From contig NZ_QHCS01000001.1 in NCBI RefSeq assembly GCF_003545875.1, forward strand, positions 186,001-250,000: DNA of 64,000 nucleotides, given 5' to 3'. Made by a program: the position numbers and the translations under genes. How positions within the stretch are numbered: position 1 is the stretch's first letter; each line of letters begins with the position of its first letter. The notes beneath the pieces were generated by a model. It was not told the DNA's origin. It ran no database searches and was given only the letters and a program-made list of their open reading frames with translations. This stretch comes from Leptospira stimsonii. Lineage in GTDB: Bacteria; Spirochaetota; Leptospiria; Leptospirales; Leptospiraceae. Of this stretch, positions 46,666-58,994 are shown piece after piece.

Positions 46666-48705
46666 ATGACCTGTGCATTTTGCTCAGAATTTAAAACGCC
46701 CGGTGGTTTGTTTCGGAATGGACGTTTTTTCTGTCGATCATGCGGTCGTGAATGGATTTTAGAAAAAAGGAAGAATCCTCGTCTTCAACCCCCAACGGAT
46801 ACGAATTTTAGCAATGAGATCCTTCTTGAGTTTTTATCTCTTTTCAATACAAGCCCTAACCTCGGTCATCTTCTGGAAAGTTTCACTTCGCTCGCTTTTT
46901 ACAAGCTGGGAATCCCCGGAGTGAGCGTCATGATCTACGAACCTCGTCTGGATCGAATGACGGTGATGTCCGTGAAAAATCAAAAATCATCACTTTCCCG
47001 GGTCGCACAACACTTTGAGATAAAAAAGGGCGAAGACAACGGCCCACTGACGGAATGTATCGAACACTGCAAATCCATTTACTACAAATTCGCCGATCAA
47101 AAACACAAACACTTCAAACAATACGCGAGACTCAATCGAACCGTATCTGCACTTGCGGTTCCAATTCATCTCAATGGAGAAGTTTTAGGAATCATCACCG
47201 TAGATTACAATCGAGACGATCCTGAAAAAGCCGAAAACGATCGATACTTTCTGGAACTTATCGCGGCGCAATTCGCGGTAACGCTGAAAAATAGAATTCT
47301 ATTCGAAGTGTCGCAAACACAATCTCGGAATTTTCGATCTCTTCATTCTGCGGCGCTTCGACTTTCGTCCTTGGGTTTTAAATACAAGGTAGAAATCTTT
47401 CGAGTGATTCTTCTTTCCTTAACCGAATTTTCGGAAAACGATTTGTATTCCCTTTTCGAATGGAACAAGGACAATCATACTCTCTTCGGACATTTTCTGA
47501 CCGGAAATATTACAAGTCCTGAAATTAGAATGGATGTCGATATGGCGAGGCAATCCACATTTAAGATAAGAATTCAGACAACGGATAAGGAAACCGAAAC
47601 GGTAGGAGATATCAAAAGAAGAATTTCCCGAAAAGAACTCGAACCGATCCCGGGTGAACTGTCGATTCCGGTCAAACGATATGAATTTTTTCTAAAGGAA
47701 GTTTTCGAACTCACGGATTCCAAACTTGCCCTTTCTTCCGATTTTCCGGAATTGGAAAAATTCGGAATGTTGGGCTTGAACCTTGCGATCCTTCCCGTAG
47801 TTCACACGGATAAGTCCGATATCGTAATCATCCTGGGAAAAAGAAAGGATCGTCATTTTAATGCGGAAGAATTAGAAGTTTTGAATGCATTTTCGATTCA
47901 GGCGGGAATCTCGATTCAGAATTATCATCTTTTCGATCAAAGGGCTCAAAAGGAAAGGCTCGATAAAGAAATCGAAATCGCCAAAGAACTACAAAAATCT
48001 TTACTTCCTCGGAAAATGCCGGAACATGGAGGTTATGAATTTGCGGGAACGATGGTTCCCGCGAGAGGAGTCGGCGGAGACTACTACGATTTTATTACGG
48101 ATCCATTTAACACCGAAACGGTGATCTGTATCGGTGACGTAAGCGGGAAAGGAGTTCCTGCGGGAATCGTGATGGCGACTGTTAGGACAATCATTCATTC
48201 TTTGGTTCGCAAGAAGGTAAGTCCTTGGGACATCGTTAACACTGTAAACACCTATATCTTTCAGAATTACAAGGAATCCTCTTCTCCTCGCTTTATGTCT
48301 ATGACGGTCATTAAGTGGGAGATGAACCGGAACGAGTTTCAATTCAGCGGTGCAGGACAAGGAACGTTGTATCTCCTTAGAAACTCTACGAAAAAGATCG
48401 AAGAAATTCCAACGAACGGAATTATCTTAGGAATCGATCCGGACATTTCCAAATTCGAAAATATAAATCAATTTAGAATGTTACCCGGAGATCTTTTGAT
48501 CATGTGCACGGACGGGGTTTTAGAAGCCTCGAATCAGGAAGGAATTCAGTTCGAGACGGACCGATTCAAAAAATCCATTCTTCAATTTCAAGGGGAACCT
48601 TTACAAGCGATGCTGGACGGAATCGTTTCTGAAATTCGCAAATTTACCGGTAATCAAGAACAGATGGACGATATTACTCTTGCCGCAATCCGAAGGATCC
48701 GATAG
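46666..48705 (+). CDS. Zinc-finger, GAF and SpoIIE-type (PP2C) phosphatase
   Basis: 679 residues. The N-terminal 35 have two Cys pairs (C-A-F-C and C-R-S-C), a small zinc ribbon. Then come one or two GAF-like domains (about 60-210 and 330-430), a linker helix (A-K-E-L-Q-K-S-L-L-P), and a SpoIIE/RsbU phosphatase domain with G-G-D-Y-Y-D-F, G-D-V-S-G-K-G, C-T-D-G-V-L-E and D-D-I-T-L metal-binding residues. Such proteins dephosphorylate anti-sigma antagonists. No membrane segment; an anti-anti-sigma partner is not adjacent. Confidence 0.9.
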   Translation: MTCAFCSEFKTPGGLFRNGRFFCRSCGREWILEKRKNPRLQPPTDTNFSNEILLEFLSLFNTSPNLGHLLESFTSLAFYKLGIPGVSVMIYEPRLDRMTVMSVKNQKSSLSRVAQHFEIKKGEDNGPLTECIEHCKSIYYKFADQKHKHFKQYARLNRTVSALAVPIHLNGEVLGIITVDYNRDDPEKAENDRYFLELIAAQFAVTLKNRILFEVSQTQSRNFRSLHSAALRLSSLGFKYKVEIFRVILLSLTEFSENDLYSLFEWNKDNHTLFGHFLTGNITSPEIRMDVDMARQSTFKIRIQTTDKETETVGDIKRRISRKELEPIPGELSIPVKRYEFFLKEVFELTDSKLALSSDFPELEKFGMLGLNLAILPVVHTDKSDIVIILGKRKDRHFNAEELEVLNAFSIQAGISIQNYHLFDQRAQKERLDKEIEIAKELQKSLLPRKMPEHGGYEFAGTMVPARGVGGDYYDFITDPFNTETVICIGDVSGKGVPAGIVMATVRTIIHSLVRKKVSPWDIVNTVNTYIFQNYKESSSPRFMSMTVIKWEMNRNEFQFSGAGQGTLYLLRNSTKKIEEIPTNGIILGIDPDISKFENINQFRMLPGDLLIMCTDGVLEASNQEGIQFETDRFKKSILQFQGEPLQAMLDGIVSEIRKFTGNQEQMDDITLAAIRRIR

Positions 48706-48724
48706 AACTGCTTTTGCATAACCT

Positions 48725-50021
<1,297 letters not shown>

Positions 50022-50025
<4 letters not shown>

Positions 50026-50687
50026 ACGAGGATCCTCAAAAAAAGGACGAGCCATTTTTCAAAGACGTAGAGTTTAACTCGTCTTATGGCGAAGCAAGCA
50101 AGATCCCTTCCAAAGGGATCCCTCAAATTGCATTTGCCGGACGTTCAAACGCCGGTAAGTCCTCTCTTCTCAACGCAATTCTTGAAAGAAAATCATTAGC
50201 CAAAGTTTCCTCCACTCCCGGTAAAACAAAACTTCTTAACTTTTTCTTCGTAAATCGATCGATTTATCTGGTCGACTTACCCGGCTTCGGCTACTCCGCA
50301 AATTCTCATAAAGACCATGAAGCGATGATGGATCTTTTAATGGACTATTTGAATCACGCGAAGGATTTGAAATCCTTGTTCTTAGTTTGTGACGCGCAAA
50401 GAGATCTTCCGGAAGAAGAACTTGAATTGATCGGAACTTGTTTCGAAAGGAATATTAAACCGGTTTTAATACGAACAAAAATTGATAAACTCAATCAGAG
50501 CGATTTATCAAAGTTAAGAAAGAAAATGAAGAACATTCATGAATTGTATCCGATGCTGGAAACCGTTCTCGTTTCGAATAAATCAGGGAAAGGTCTCCCA
50601 GAGTTACGAAAGATCGTGGATTCTTTGATTGGAATGGTCGGAACTTCGACGGAGCCTTTTTCGGAAAGGATAGAAGAAATTTCTTAG
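50022..50687 (+). CDS. engB: Ribosome biogenesis GTPase EngB/YsxC
   Basis: 221 residues. All GTPase motifs are present: G-R-S-N-A-G-K-S-S-L-L (G1), T-P-G-K-T (G2), D-L-P-G-F-G (G3) and T-K-I-D-K (G4). EngB helps assemble the large ribosomal subunit. ATG 50022 overlaps the tilS stop by four bases, so the two are likely one operon. Length is near the family norm with a small N-terminal extension. Confidence 0.93.
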
Positions 50688-50695
50688 ATAGGAAT

Positions 50696-51373
50696 TTAAG
50701 CCTTCGTATCGATTAGTTTTCCAACTTTATCGGAAGTCCCCGTGCTTAAAAGTTTCAAACTCAATCTGGTTTGTTTATCCATCAACTCGTGAAACGTATC
50801 CAGAGTATCTTCTAAAATAGACTTTAATTTTTCCTGATTGAGAGACATTTCCAGCTTTCTCTTTCTCTCTTCCAATTCTACTTTACGAGCTGACCGAATT
50901 TCATTTTCGGTTTCGGATTTCTTTTCAGACTCAAAGGTTTTGAGTTCTGATTCCACCCGACGAATTTCAGATAGAATTTGTTTTTCTTTATCTTCCAATT
51001 CGGATTTGGATGTTTCCGCTTTCTTGTCTTTTTCGACTTTCTCTTTTTCTTGAGAAGTTTCCGTTTCGGCGAGTTTCTCTTGAGCCGATTTGTTTTCCGA
51101 TTTTTTTACGGTAACCGCTTCGGTTTCCCCGGACACGGCGACTAATTTGCCGTTTCGAAACTCGTAGTGAATCTTCATATTCAAAGAACGAATATCCGCA
51201 CGATCTCTCATCGCTTCGGAACGAAATTCAGCCACGTGACCCAACTCATGCGAGATTACGTGTAGAACCGACGTGGACGCTGGAGAACTCTCCAATTGAC
51301 CATGACCTATATAATGCAACGATTCATCTCTTGGAATTCCAAGTTGCATTCTATGTTCGCCACCGATTCTCAT
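50696..51373 (-). CDS. SprA-related putative metallopeptidase with coiled coil
   Basis: 225 residues. V-I-S-H-E-L-G-H-V carries the HExxH zinc motif near residue 42, and N-G-K-L-V-A-V-S-G-E-T-E-A-V follows, the pattern of the SprA-related family. The C-terminal 130 residues are a long charged coiled coil rich in Lys and Glu. The reading frame is open 12 codons beyond ATG 51373 (reading L-G-F-V-E-A-D-T-S-I-R) until a stop, and this resembles coding sequence, so the true start may be further back or the gene may be truncated at its 5' end. No signal peptide is seen. Activity is inferred from the motif. Confidence 0.65.
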   Translation of the reverse strand: MRIGGEHRMQLGIPRDESLHYIGHGQLESSPASTSVLHVISHELGHVAEFRSEAMRDRADIRSLNMKIHYEFRNGKLVAVSGETEAVTVKKSENKSAQEKLAETETSQEKEKVEKDKKAETSKSELEDKEKQILSEIRRVESELKTFESEKKSETENEIRSARKVELEERKRKLEMSLNQEKLKSILEDTLDTFHELMDKQTRLSLKLLSTGTSDKVGKLIDTKA

Positions 51374-51495
51374 TCTAATACTAGTGTCGGCTTCAACAAA
51401 CCCAAGTTAAGGGCTCGTTTATAAAATATTTGTAAAATTTTAAAACGATCCAATTCTTAGATAAAAAAGGTTTAGAAACGTAAAACAAAAAGGCT

Positions 51496-51846
51496 TCAAT
51501 CGACGGAAGCGATCTTATTCAAAATTTCTACGATAGCCGCGTCGGAAAGATCGTGAAATACCAGGCCGTACTTATATGTTTCCTGAACCAAATCTCTGCG
51601 AATGATATCCGCTTCGATTTCGATAGAAAGTATAGGCGACATAAATCGAACTCGCTCACCAAGAAGAATTTCTTCTCTTGAACTTATCGAAGCTCCGATC
51701 ATACTGATATCTTCCAAATTTCCGAGGATCTCGTTTTTTCCAAGAATCATCTTCACTAGGTTGTTCTTACGAAAGCGTTTATAAAAGCGCTTATCGGATA
51801 GAGGATCGCTAGCAGTTTTTTTTTGTTGTCCCATCTCAGTTTGCAT
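51496..51846 (-). CDS. PilZ domain protein
   Basis: 116 residues from ATG 51846 (frame open to TTG 51867). It shows R-F-R-K-N-N-L-V as the R-x-x-x-R-like start, L-E-D-I-S-M-I-G-A-S-I for the D/N-x-S-x-x-G element, and L-V-F-H-D-L near the end. PilZ domains bind cyclic-di-GMP; the R-x-x-x-R residues are only partly conserved, so binding is uncertain. It is a stand-alone domain. Confidence 0.75.
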   Translation of the reverse strand: MQTEMGQQKKTASDPLSDKRFYKRFRKNNLVKMILGKNEILGNLEDISMIGASISSREEILLGERVRFMSPILSIEIEADIIRRDLVQETYKYGLVFHDLSDAAIVEILNKIASVD

Positions 51847-51973
51847 AGCGCATCCAGAATAACTCAATTCGACTGAATGAAAAGAAAATTTTTAGAAAGA
51901 GATAAGAATAAGATTACAAAACTCTCTTTTGAATGTTTTTATATCGAAAGGTGTATAAAAATCAAAACGATTC

Positions 51974-52912
51974 TTAAAGAGAAAACGAATCGTTTTCACG
52001 GCCCAGAAAAACTTTTAGTTTAGGAGAAGATCCGGATTCTTTTTGAAAAATTTTTAGAATCTCTTCGTCTTTATGATCCGGTTCGTGGTGTGTTAATACC
52101 AAACGATCGACTTCCAAAATTTCACCGCATCGAACCGCAACTCTTCCGGAGGTATGTCCCCAGCCGACCTTCTTTTCCGCTTCTTCCGTGCTGTATTGAG
52201 CGTCAATGATGAGCATATCCGTCTTTCCGAAGGATTTTCTTAAGTCTTGGAACTCGTCTAAATCCGGTTCTTGCACCTCGACATCAGTGCAAAATAGGAA
52301 ACTTTTCCCCTGCTCCTCAAAACGAAAGCCCGTGCAGTTCCCAGGATGTCTAAGAAGAAACGGAGTAATCTTTACGGAACCGATTTCCTTCTCTTGATTC
52401 TTTTCCAAAAGATGAAAGATTTTTTTTGACATCATTCCGGAAAGCGGAAGCGGGAAATTTTCCTCGTTTTGTTGTCTTTCAAACCTCTCTTCAAGATTCG
52501 GAATGGTAGAATAGAAGTGGATTTCCACATTGGGAAAGTAAGCCGGCTTAAAAAACGGCCAACCCTGGATATGATCCCAATGTGTATGCGTGATCAGAAT
52601 GTGAATTTTATCTCCAGGTTGAATGCCTTCCGAAAGAAGATCATTTCCTAACTGACGAATTCCCGATCCGCAATCGATAACATAACGATCTCCGGATTGA
52701 GCTTGAATATAAACGCAAGTAGTATTACCGCCGACTGTTCTGGAAAGCGATGGGTCCAAAGAATCGAAGAAGTCTTCTTCCGAAAAACTTCCATTCTTCC
52801 TCTGGATCTCCGTATGAGCCGCTTTCAGAATTTTGAGGATTTTTTCCCGATATTCGGATTCGCTCAATGGGGTGGGAAGAGAACCCCGTACGCCGTATAG
52901 TTTTACTTTCAC
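51974..52912 (-). CDS. Metallo-beta-lactamase-fold hydrolase
   Basis: 312 residues. The zinc motif T-H-T-H-W-D-H-I-Q-G-W lies near 110, R-H-P-G-N-C-T-G-F-R near 205, and T-D-V-E-V-Q and L-T-H-H-E-P-D-H follow. It fits the RNase Z/phosphodiesterase-like branch of the MBL fold. The substrate is unknown; cyclic nucleotide or tRNA processing are possibilities but cannot be decided here. No signal peptide. Confidence 0.82.
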   Translation of the reverse strand: MKVKLYGVRGSLPTPLSESEYREKILKILKAAHTEIQRKNGSFSEEDFFDSLDPSLSRTVGGNTTCVYIQAQSGDRYVIDCGSGIRQLGNDLLSEGIQPGDKIHILITHTHWDHIQGWPFFKPAYFPNVEIHFYSTIPNLEERFERQQNEENFPLPLSGMMSKKIFHLLEKNQEKEIGSVKITPFLLRHPGNCTGFRFEEQGKSFLFCTDVEVQEPDLDEFQDLRKSFGKTDMLIIDAQYSTEEAEKKVGWGHTSGRVAVRCGEILEVDRLVLTHHEPDHKDEEILKIFQKESGSSPKLKVFLGRENDSFSL

Positions 52913-52961
52913 TGTATTAGATTAGACAAAGGAAATGTGTAGAATTCTCTGACGGTAACCC

Positions 52962-53615
<654 letters not shown>

Positions 53616-53629
53616 AGAAATTCTCGATT

Positions 53630-56600
53630 TCAACGATAGACTAAAGAATAGATTTTTCCTTCCTCGTCTTTGAGAGGATACGTCCAAAGCGGCTTTCCGT
53701 CCAATCCGTAACGAATCGCTTTTCCGGATCTAAAAAGTACGATGCTATCATCTTTTTTGCCGGGAAGAATTCCCTCAATATCCGTTGATTCTACGTTAAA
53801 CGAAATTAACTTCAAGGAACCGGATTCTACTCGAAAGATGGTTTTTCCGGAATGAAACCAAAGATACGGAGACCGAACCACAAAAAGGGACGCGGCTTCC
53901 GTCGGAAGATCGACGGATGCAACGTTCTTGTCGTCGAGGGAAACGATCTTTTTACCGGAGAGAAAAAAGATTCCGGTTTCATAAGCCCCCAGATAGCGAA
54001 GATCTCCCGTTCCTTTTTGTTGAATTTTTCTCGCGTTTAGATCTTTTAAAGAAGAATCAAAAACCTGTGCCTCTATTCCATTCTTACTGCTCACGATGAA
54101 CACGGAACCGGATTTAATTCCGGACCAGAAAGATCCTTCGAAAACAACGGAACCGTTTTGTTCCAGTTGATCGGAGTAGCTATAAATCTTAGAATTTTTA
54201 CCAGAAACCACTTCGACCAAAATATTTTCCCCGGAAAGCGCCGCTTTTCTAACTTCGCCGGAAGGAAGTTTCGTTTCTCTTAATAAGAGTCCCGTTTTGA
54301 GATCCAATACTTCGATTTTCTTTTCGGAGATCCCCACTAATCTTTTGTCGGCGAAGATAAATTTCAAAGGAGTCGAAGTTTGAATTCTCCAATTTCGAAT
54401 TCCTCGATCCTTGTCCAGAGATTCGACGCTCGTTCCATAATTCAAGATTACCGAATTGTTGATTAGAATCGGAATTCCGATCAACTTCCCTCTACTTTGA
54501 TACGATTGAAGAATCACCGGATTATCGTCGTCCGCGATAACCAATCTTTCCGCCTGACTTGCGTAAGACGAAGTTGGGAACTTCTCCGCGATTTCCCGGC
54601 CTAAATCCAGAACTTCTTTTTTAATCGCGGGAACGGCTAATTTTGTTTTTTGCTCCGAAAGAATTCGAATCAGCGCGAAAATATTTCTTGCGGTTCTTTC
54701 CAATTCCAACGCTCTGCGAATTTCCTTTTCGGCCTGATCAAAATCTCCGCGCTTATAGTAAATATAGGAAAGCTCGTAATGAGCATCCGGAAAGTCAGGG
54801 TTCTTTTGGATGATATCCTTGAAGATGGTTACGGCTTCGTTATATAAATTATCGTTGAAAAGAATGATTCCGATATTGTACGGGGCGAGTTCGTTATCGG
54901 AATCTTGTTGCATCGCGGCTTCGAATTCCTCTCTCGCAAGTTTCTTATTGCCCGCGTGATAGGTAGAAATCCCTTTTCCGATTCTTGCCGCTACGAAGTC
55001 CGTATTGAGAAGAATCGAACGATCAAAGGAATCGATCGATGCTTCGTATTTTTTCTTTTGAAGATGGATAATCCCCATTTGATAATGACTATAATAAGAA
55101 TCCGGTTTTTTCGAAAGAATCTCTTTAAAACCTTCTTCCGCCTTATCAATCTCGCCTTTTCTTAATAGGAACGCAAAAATCGCCTCGCGACTCTGCAAAT
55201 TCCTCGTTCCTTGTGGAGGGTTTTCCAACATGGAAATTCCCTTTTCTTCATTTCCAAGCGCAAGATAACATTCGGCAATCTTTACATAGAGCGTCAGCTT
55301 TCCCGTTTTTTGAAACGCCTCCTGATAAAGTGGGATCGCCTTTTCGTAATGGGCCGTATCGAAAAGTTTGTTCGCCTTTTGGATTGTCGGAATGACGGTC
55401 GCAAACTTTTGATTTTCCTGAATCGTTTTTCGGGTTTCCGCGATCTCAGGAATATCCTTCGATAATTTCTCAGCCTTACCGATCCAGTTAATCGCCGAAT
55501 CATGATTGTTCTTCTCATTTTCCTCAAGCGCGATTTTATAATACAACATCGCCAGACGAAAGTTTACGGCCTCATTGTTTGGAAATTTTTTCTGAAGATT
55601 CTTATAAACCGATTCGGCCTTTTCGTATTCTTTCTTATCTTCGTAGGTCCTTCCCAAAACGATCGCGGCAGATGGATCATTTCCCGTTAGATTTTCCAAC
55701 TCCTTCGTGTATTGATTCACTAAGTTGTGATTCTTTTGAGACGAATAAAGTCGGATCAGACCTTGCAACGCCGGAATATTCTGTTTATCTATCGAGAGCG
55801 CCTTTTTGAAATTTTCTTCGGATGCTTTGTGCTCTCCGGCAATAAAATGCAAACGACCGAAAGCGTTGTAAACGGCCGGTTCTTCAGAAGAAGCCTTTTT
55901 TGCTTTTTCATAAAATACCTTCGCTCCTTTTGTATCACCTTTGCGAAGATGTCGATCGCCTTCGAAGATTTGTTCCGAAACATCGATAAATGCGATGATA
56001 TGTTTTTTTTCCGCTTCCGCTTTTAAGGAATCCGCCTCTTTTCTCGCGGCCTTATATCGATTTTCAGCGATCAAGAGGAAGACCAAGTTGGTAACCGGTT
56101 CCGCAAACGTAGGGTCCAATTCTTGAGCACGCGTAAAATACACAAGTGCCTTTGCCGGTTCACCCAAACCTTTCATATTTAAACCCATTTGGTTTTGAAA
56201 GATTGCATTGTTCGGGAACAAAGCGATCGCCTTTTCTAAAACCGCAACGGATTTGCGGAAATTTCCGGTTTTGTAATGAACGGCCGCAATACCGGAAATT
56301 GCTTCGGGATAATCCGATTTTAAGGAAAGCGAGGATTCAAATGCCTTTAAAGCGGCTTCATATTCTCCGAGAAGAATTTTTGAATTTCCGAGAAAGATAT
56401 ACGGCGTTGGATTTTTTGGATCGTTTTGAACAGCCGTCTGAAAGTAATTTGCGGCTTCTTTATAATTCTTGCGACGCATCGCTTGATTTCCACTTTCTAA
56501 AGCGGAAGCTACGCGCGTAACGGACGCGGACTTCTTTGCCGAAAGCAATTCCGGATCGTTCTTCCTTGCTTCCTCGAAATACGCCTCGGCTTCCTCGTAT

Positions 56601-57223
56601 TTTTTTAACTGAACTGCCGCGTCTCCGAGTTGCATATTCAACTGAGCCGGAAACGCAAATTCTTTCGCGGGAATTTTCTTAAGAGTAGAATACGCTTCTT
56701 CGAATTTGTTTTGATTCTTTAATAGAACGGCTTTTTTGAATGAATAATTGTATTTATCTTTTACCGGAAGCGACTCCAGCCTTCCATACACTTCGATTGC
56801 ATTTTCATTTTTGCCTTCCGCGGTATAAATGATGCCTAACGTCAGAAGGATCTGTTCGTTCTCCGGATCGACTTCCGTTCCTTTTTTCAAAGAAAGAAGA
56901 GCTTCCTGATTTTTGCTCAGTTTATATTCGGAGATTCCGGCCAAGTAATAACCGGGAGCCGTTGGATATGTGTTGATCGCAAGATTGGCTTTTTCTAGGG
57001 ATTTTTCGAAGTTTCCTTTTTGGAAAAAAGAATTTCCATCATTCAAAATTTTGGAAACCTTTTTCAACTTTTCACGCGTTGCGGCATCCTTTTCCAAAAC
57101 TCCGTCTTGAGTTTGTGATTTTCTAAAATCCTTACTCGAACAATTTACGAAAAATTGCCCGCCAATCAATACGAGAACGAGAATCGATATAAGATTACTT
57201 TTCATGAAATTCAAACCTTTCAT
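53630..57223 (-). CDS. Large TPR-repeat lipoprotein with C-terminal propeller-like region
   Basis: 1197 residues. The N-terminus is a signal with lipobox F-F-V-N-C-S-S (about residue 28). About 20 tetratricopeptide-like repeats run to about residue 880 (e.g. A-L-L-S-L-K-K-G-T-E-V-D-P). The last 300 residues have repeated L-D-x-K/T-G-x-L blocks like a PQQ-type beta-propeller. It is likely an envelope scaffold. ATG 57223 is backed by AAAGGA 5 bases upstream and overlaps the PEGA-domain gene by four bases. Confidence 0.85.
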   Translation of the reverse strand: MKGLNFMKSNLISILVLVLIGGQFFVNCSSKDFRKSQTQDGVLEKDAATREKLKKVSKILNDGNSFFQKGNFEKSLEKANLAINTYPTAPGYYLAGISEYKLSKNQEALLSLKKGTEVDPENEQILLTLGIIYTAEGKNENAIEVYGRLESLPVKDKYNYSFKKAVLLKNQNKFEEAYSTLKKIPAKEFAFPAQLNMQLGDAAVQLKKYEEAEAYFEEARKNDPELLSAKKSASVTRVASALESGNQAMRRKNYKEAANYFQTAVQNDPKNPTPYIFLGNSKILLGEYEAALKAFESSLSLKSDYPEAISGIAAVHYKTGNFRKSVAVLEKAIALFPNNAIFQNQMGLNMKGLGEPAKALVYFTRAQELDPTFAEPVTNLVFLLIAENRYKAARKEADSLKAEAEKKHIIAFIDVSEQIFEGDRHLRKGDTKGAKVFYEKAKKASSEEPAVYNAFGRLHFIAGEHKASEENFKKALSIDKQNIPALQGLIRLYSSQKNHNLVNQYTKELENLTGNDPSAAIVLGRTYEDKKEYEKAESVYKNLQKKFPNNEAVNFRLAMLYYKIALEENEKNNHDSAINWIGKAEKLSKDIPEIAETRKTIQENQKFATVIPTIQKANKLFDTAHYEKAIPLYQEAFQKTGKLTLYVKIAECYLALGNEEKGISMLENPPQGTRNLQSREAIFAFLLRKGEIDKAEEGFKEILSKKPDSYYSHYQMGIIHLQKKKYEASIDSFDRSILLNTDFVAARIGKGISTYHAGNKKLAREEFEAAMQQDSDNELAPYNIGIILFNDNLYNEAVTIFKDIIQKNPDFPDAHYELSYIYYKRGDFDQAEKEIRRALELERTARNIFALIRILSEQKTKLAVPAIKKEVLDLGREIAEKFPTSSYASQAERLVIADDDNPVILQSYQSRGKLIGIPILINNSVILNYGTSVESLDKDRGIRNWRIQTSTPLKFIFADKRLVGISEKKIEVLDLKTGLLLRETKLPSGEVRKAALSGENILVEVVSGKNSKIYSYSDQLEQNGSVVFEGSFWSGIKSGSVFIVSSKNGIEAQVFDSSLKDLNARKIQQKGTGDLRYLGAYETGIFFLSGKKIVSLDDKNVASVDLPTEAASLFVVRSPYLWFHSGKTIFRVESGSLKLISFNVESTDIEGILPGKKDDSIVLFRSGKAIRYGLDGKPLWTYPLKDEEGKIYSLVYR

Positions 57224-58839
57224 TTATATCCTTTGTATTCTATCTGAAGATTTTTTAACGGAGAACGTTTGGAAAATTTTTCGCCTCTGGTGAGAATCGA
57301 AATTCTCCAAACACCGGAAGATTCTATTGTGTCTTCCAAAACTTTCGAGTAACCGAAGTAGAGACGAATTTTACCTTCCTTCGTATCCGTGACGATTCGA
57401 AACGGACGACCTTCTTCTTTTTCCTCTTTAATAAACTTATACGTACCGATATTGGCACCGGTAGAAGGAAAAGAATAAAGACTCAATCTTTCTTTTTCAT
57501 ATTCTATGCTGACCGTTTTTTTCGCCGTGTGAAACGAAATCGCAGAAATCCCGGAATCTACCTCGGAACTGACCGGAATGATTCCGCGAATCTCAAGACT
57601 TTCCGGAACGAACGGAGCTGAAAAAACGCCGAACCAACCCGGGGGCAATGCAGAAACATTCTGAAAATCTAATGTATTTCCGGAAAGTGCTTGAAATCCC
57701 TTTTCGCCTGACAACTTCCAAAACTCCGGTTCAGAAACCAAGTTGCCGGTCTTATAAGGAAGTGCGATCTCGGTGATTTTGTCAGCATCCACAATCAGCT
57801 GGCCTTCATAGTAAACGAGAGGTCCGTTTTCCGTATCCCGCACCAATTCCAATTGAAGAGCTCCCGGACTCAGGTTGCTTCGATAGAATGGAGTTTCACC
57901 GGTTCTAAACCCGTCGAGCGCGACCTGCAAGGCATCCGGGAAGCTTAAGATCCGAAGCCCGCCCAAGGTTCTATCTTCTTTCCACTCTTGATAGATCGTA
58001 ACCGTTTGACCGGAACGGATTTGAATCGACTTGTTGACGTCTTTTTGTCCTGGCCGGGTGATTTGAATCTGCTGTAGGCCTTCCGGGAGCGGGTAATTCC
58101 GAAAGGATGCGACGCCGATTTTTTCCCCTTGGAATAGAACTTCCGTATCTGCGGAAGAAGCGCTAAAAGACAAATAACCTTGGACTGATTTTTTTAAGAT
58201 AGAATCGAGTTCGCCTGAACTCAGCGACTTTTCCCAGATAGGAACCAGAGACGATTTCGGATCTAATGCAAGAACCCCGGATCCGTGTTTTAAATAAAAT
58301 ACTTGATTGACCGGTGTTTCCGTTTGAGCCAAAGGAGGTTGAAAGGAACCGCTAACGTTTCCATAGACGATATCTTTTACAGGATCAACGACCTTTTGAC
58401 TTACGATCCATTTCCCTCCCGACTCACGAATATCGGTTCGGACCACTGCGTCGACTTTTTGTCTTTTCAATTCTTCGGCCAATAAGGAGAGATTCAACCA
58501 AACGTTATCCGAAATTCGGACTTGTTTTCCCTTTACTTTTGCCCAAATCAATCGGACTTCATCGGATAAAAACGCAGACAACTTTGGATCCATATCCTTT
58601 GGGAAGTTGATCGGAGCAAAAGCGTAAAGCGGAATTAAATTTCCCGCTTTTCGAATTTTATAATCCGTATCGGAACTGTTTGCGAGAATGACTTCTTCCT
58701 CTTTGAGCGCCTTGTAGGTCGGCTCTTGCAAAACCGAATTGAAATTTTCAATTTTTTGAACCGAGGAACAATCGATAAGAATCAGCAGAAGGGAATAGGA
58801 GAGTAAAAGAACTCTGAAAGGTTTAAAAATAAATTTCAT
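57220..58839 (-). CDS. PEGA-domain lipoprotein
   Basis: 539 residues. The N-terminal signal ends L-I-L-I-D-C-S-S, a spirochaete lipobox. Around residue 295-345 is a PEGA domain (L-G-G-L-R-I-L-S-F-P-D-A-L-Q-V-A-L-D-G then G-E-T-P-F). The first half includes a segment with peptidoglycan- or surface-associated features but no named fold, and the C-terminal 130 residues look like a beta-sandwich (laminin-G-like arrangement is possible). It lies between the FecR lipoprotein and the TPR lipoprotein; the three likely form an envelope module. Confidence 0.8.
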   Translation of the reverse strand: MKFIFKPFRVLLLSYSLLLILIDCSSVQKIENFNSVLQEPTYKALKEEEVILANSSDTDYKIRKAGNLIPLYAFAPINFPKDMDPKLSAFLSDEVRLIWAKVKGKQVRISDNVWLNLSLLAEELKRQKVDAVVRTDIRESGGKWIVSQKVVDPVKDIVYGNVSGSFQPPLAQTETPVNQVFYLKHGSGVLALDPKSSLVPIWEKSLSSGELDSILKKSVQGYLSFSASSADTEVLFQGEKIGVASFRNYPLPEGLQQIQITRPGQKDVNKSIQIRSGQTVTIYQEWKEDRTLGGLRILSFPDALQVALDGFRTGETPFYRSNLSPGALQLELVRDTENGPLVYYEGQLIVDADKITEIALPYKTGNLVSEPEFWKLSGEKGFQALSGNTLDFQNVSALPPGWFGVFSAPFVPESLEIRGIIPVSSEVDSGISAISFHTAKKTVSIEYEKERLSLYSFPSTGANIGTYKFIKEEKEEGRPFRIVTDTKEGKIRLYFGYSKVLEDTIESSGVWRISILTRGEKFSKRSPLKNLQIEYKGYK

Positions 58840-58928
58840 AATTATTCAATTATTTTCCACCAAGTTGAATGAGAAATCCAGTATAAAAAATTTCACGGAA
58901 TGGATCATCCGTAATTTTAGAGGAACGG

Positions 58929-58964
58929 ATAAAAATAAAAAAACCGGGGAAAAAATCCCCGGTT
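58929..58964 (-). terminator. Terminator after the FecR lipoprotein gene
   Basis: AACCGGGGA and TCCCCGGTT form a 9-bp perfect stem (58942-58964) with a 5-base loop, followed on the minus strand by a run of T broken once by A. A strong rho-independent terminator that separates this gene from the PEGA/TPR pair. Confidence 0.85.
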
Positions 58965-58994
58965 TCGCACCGAATTCAGGGTAAGTCGAAAAAC

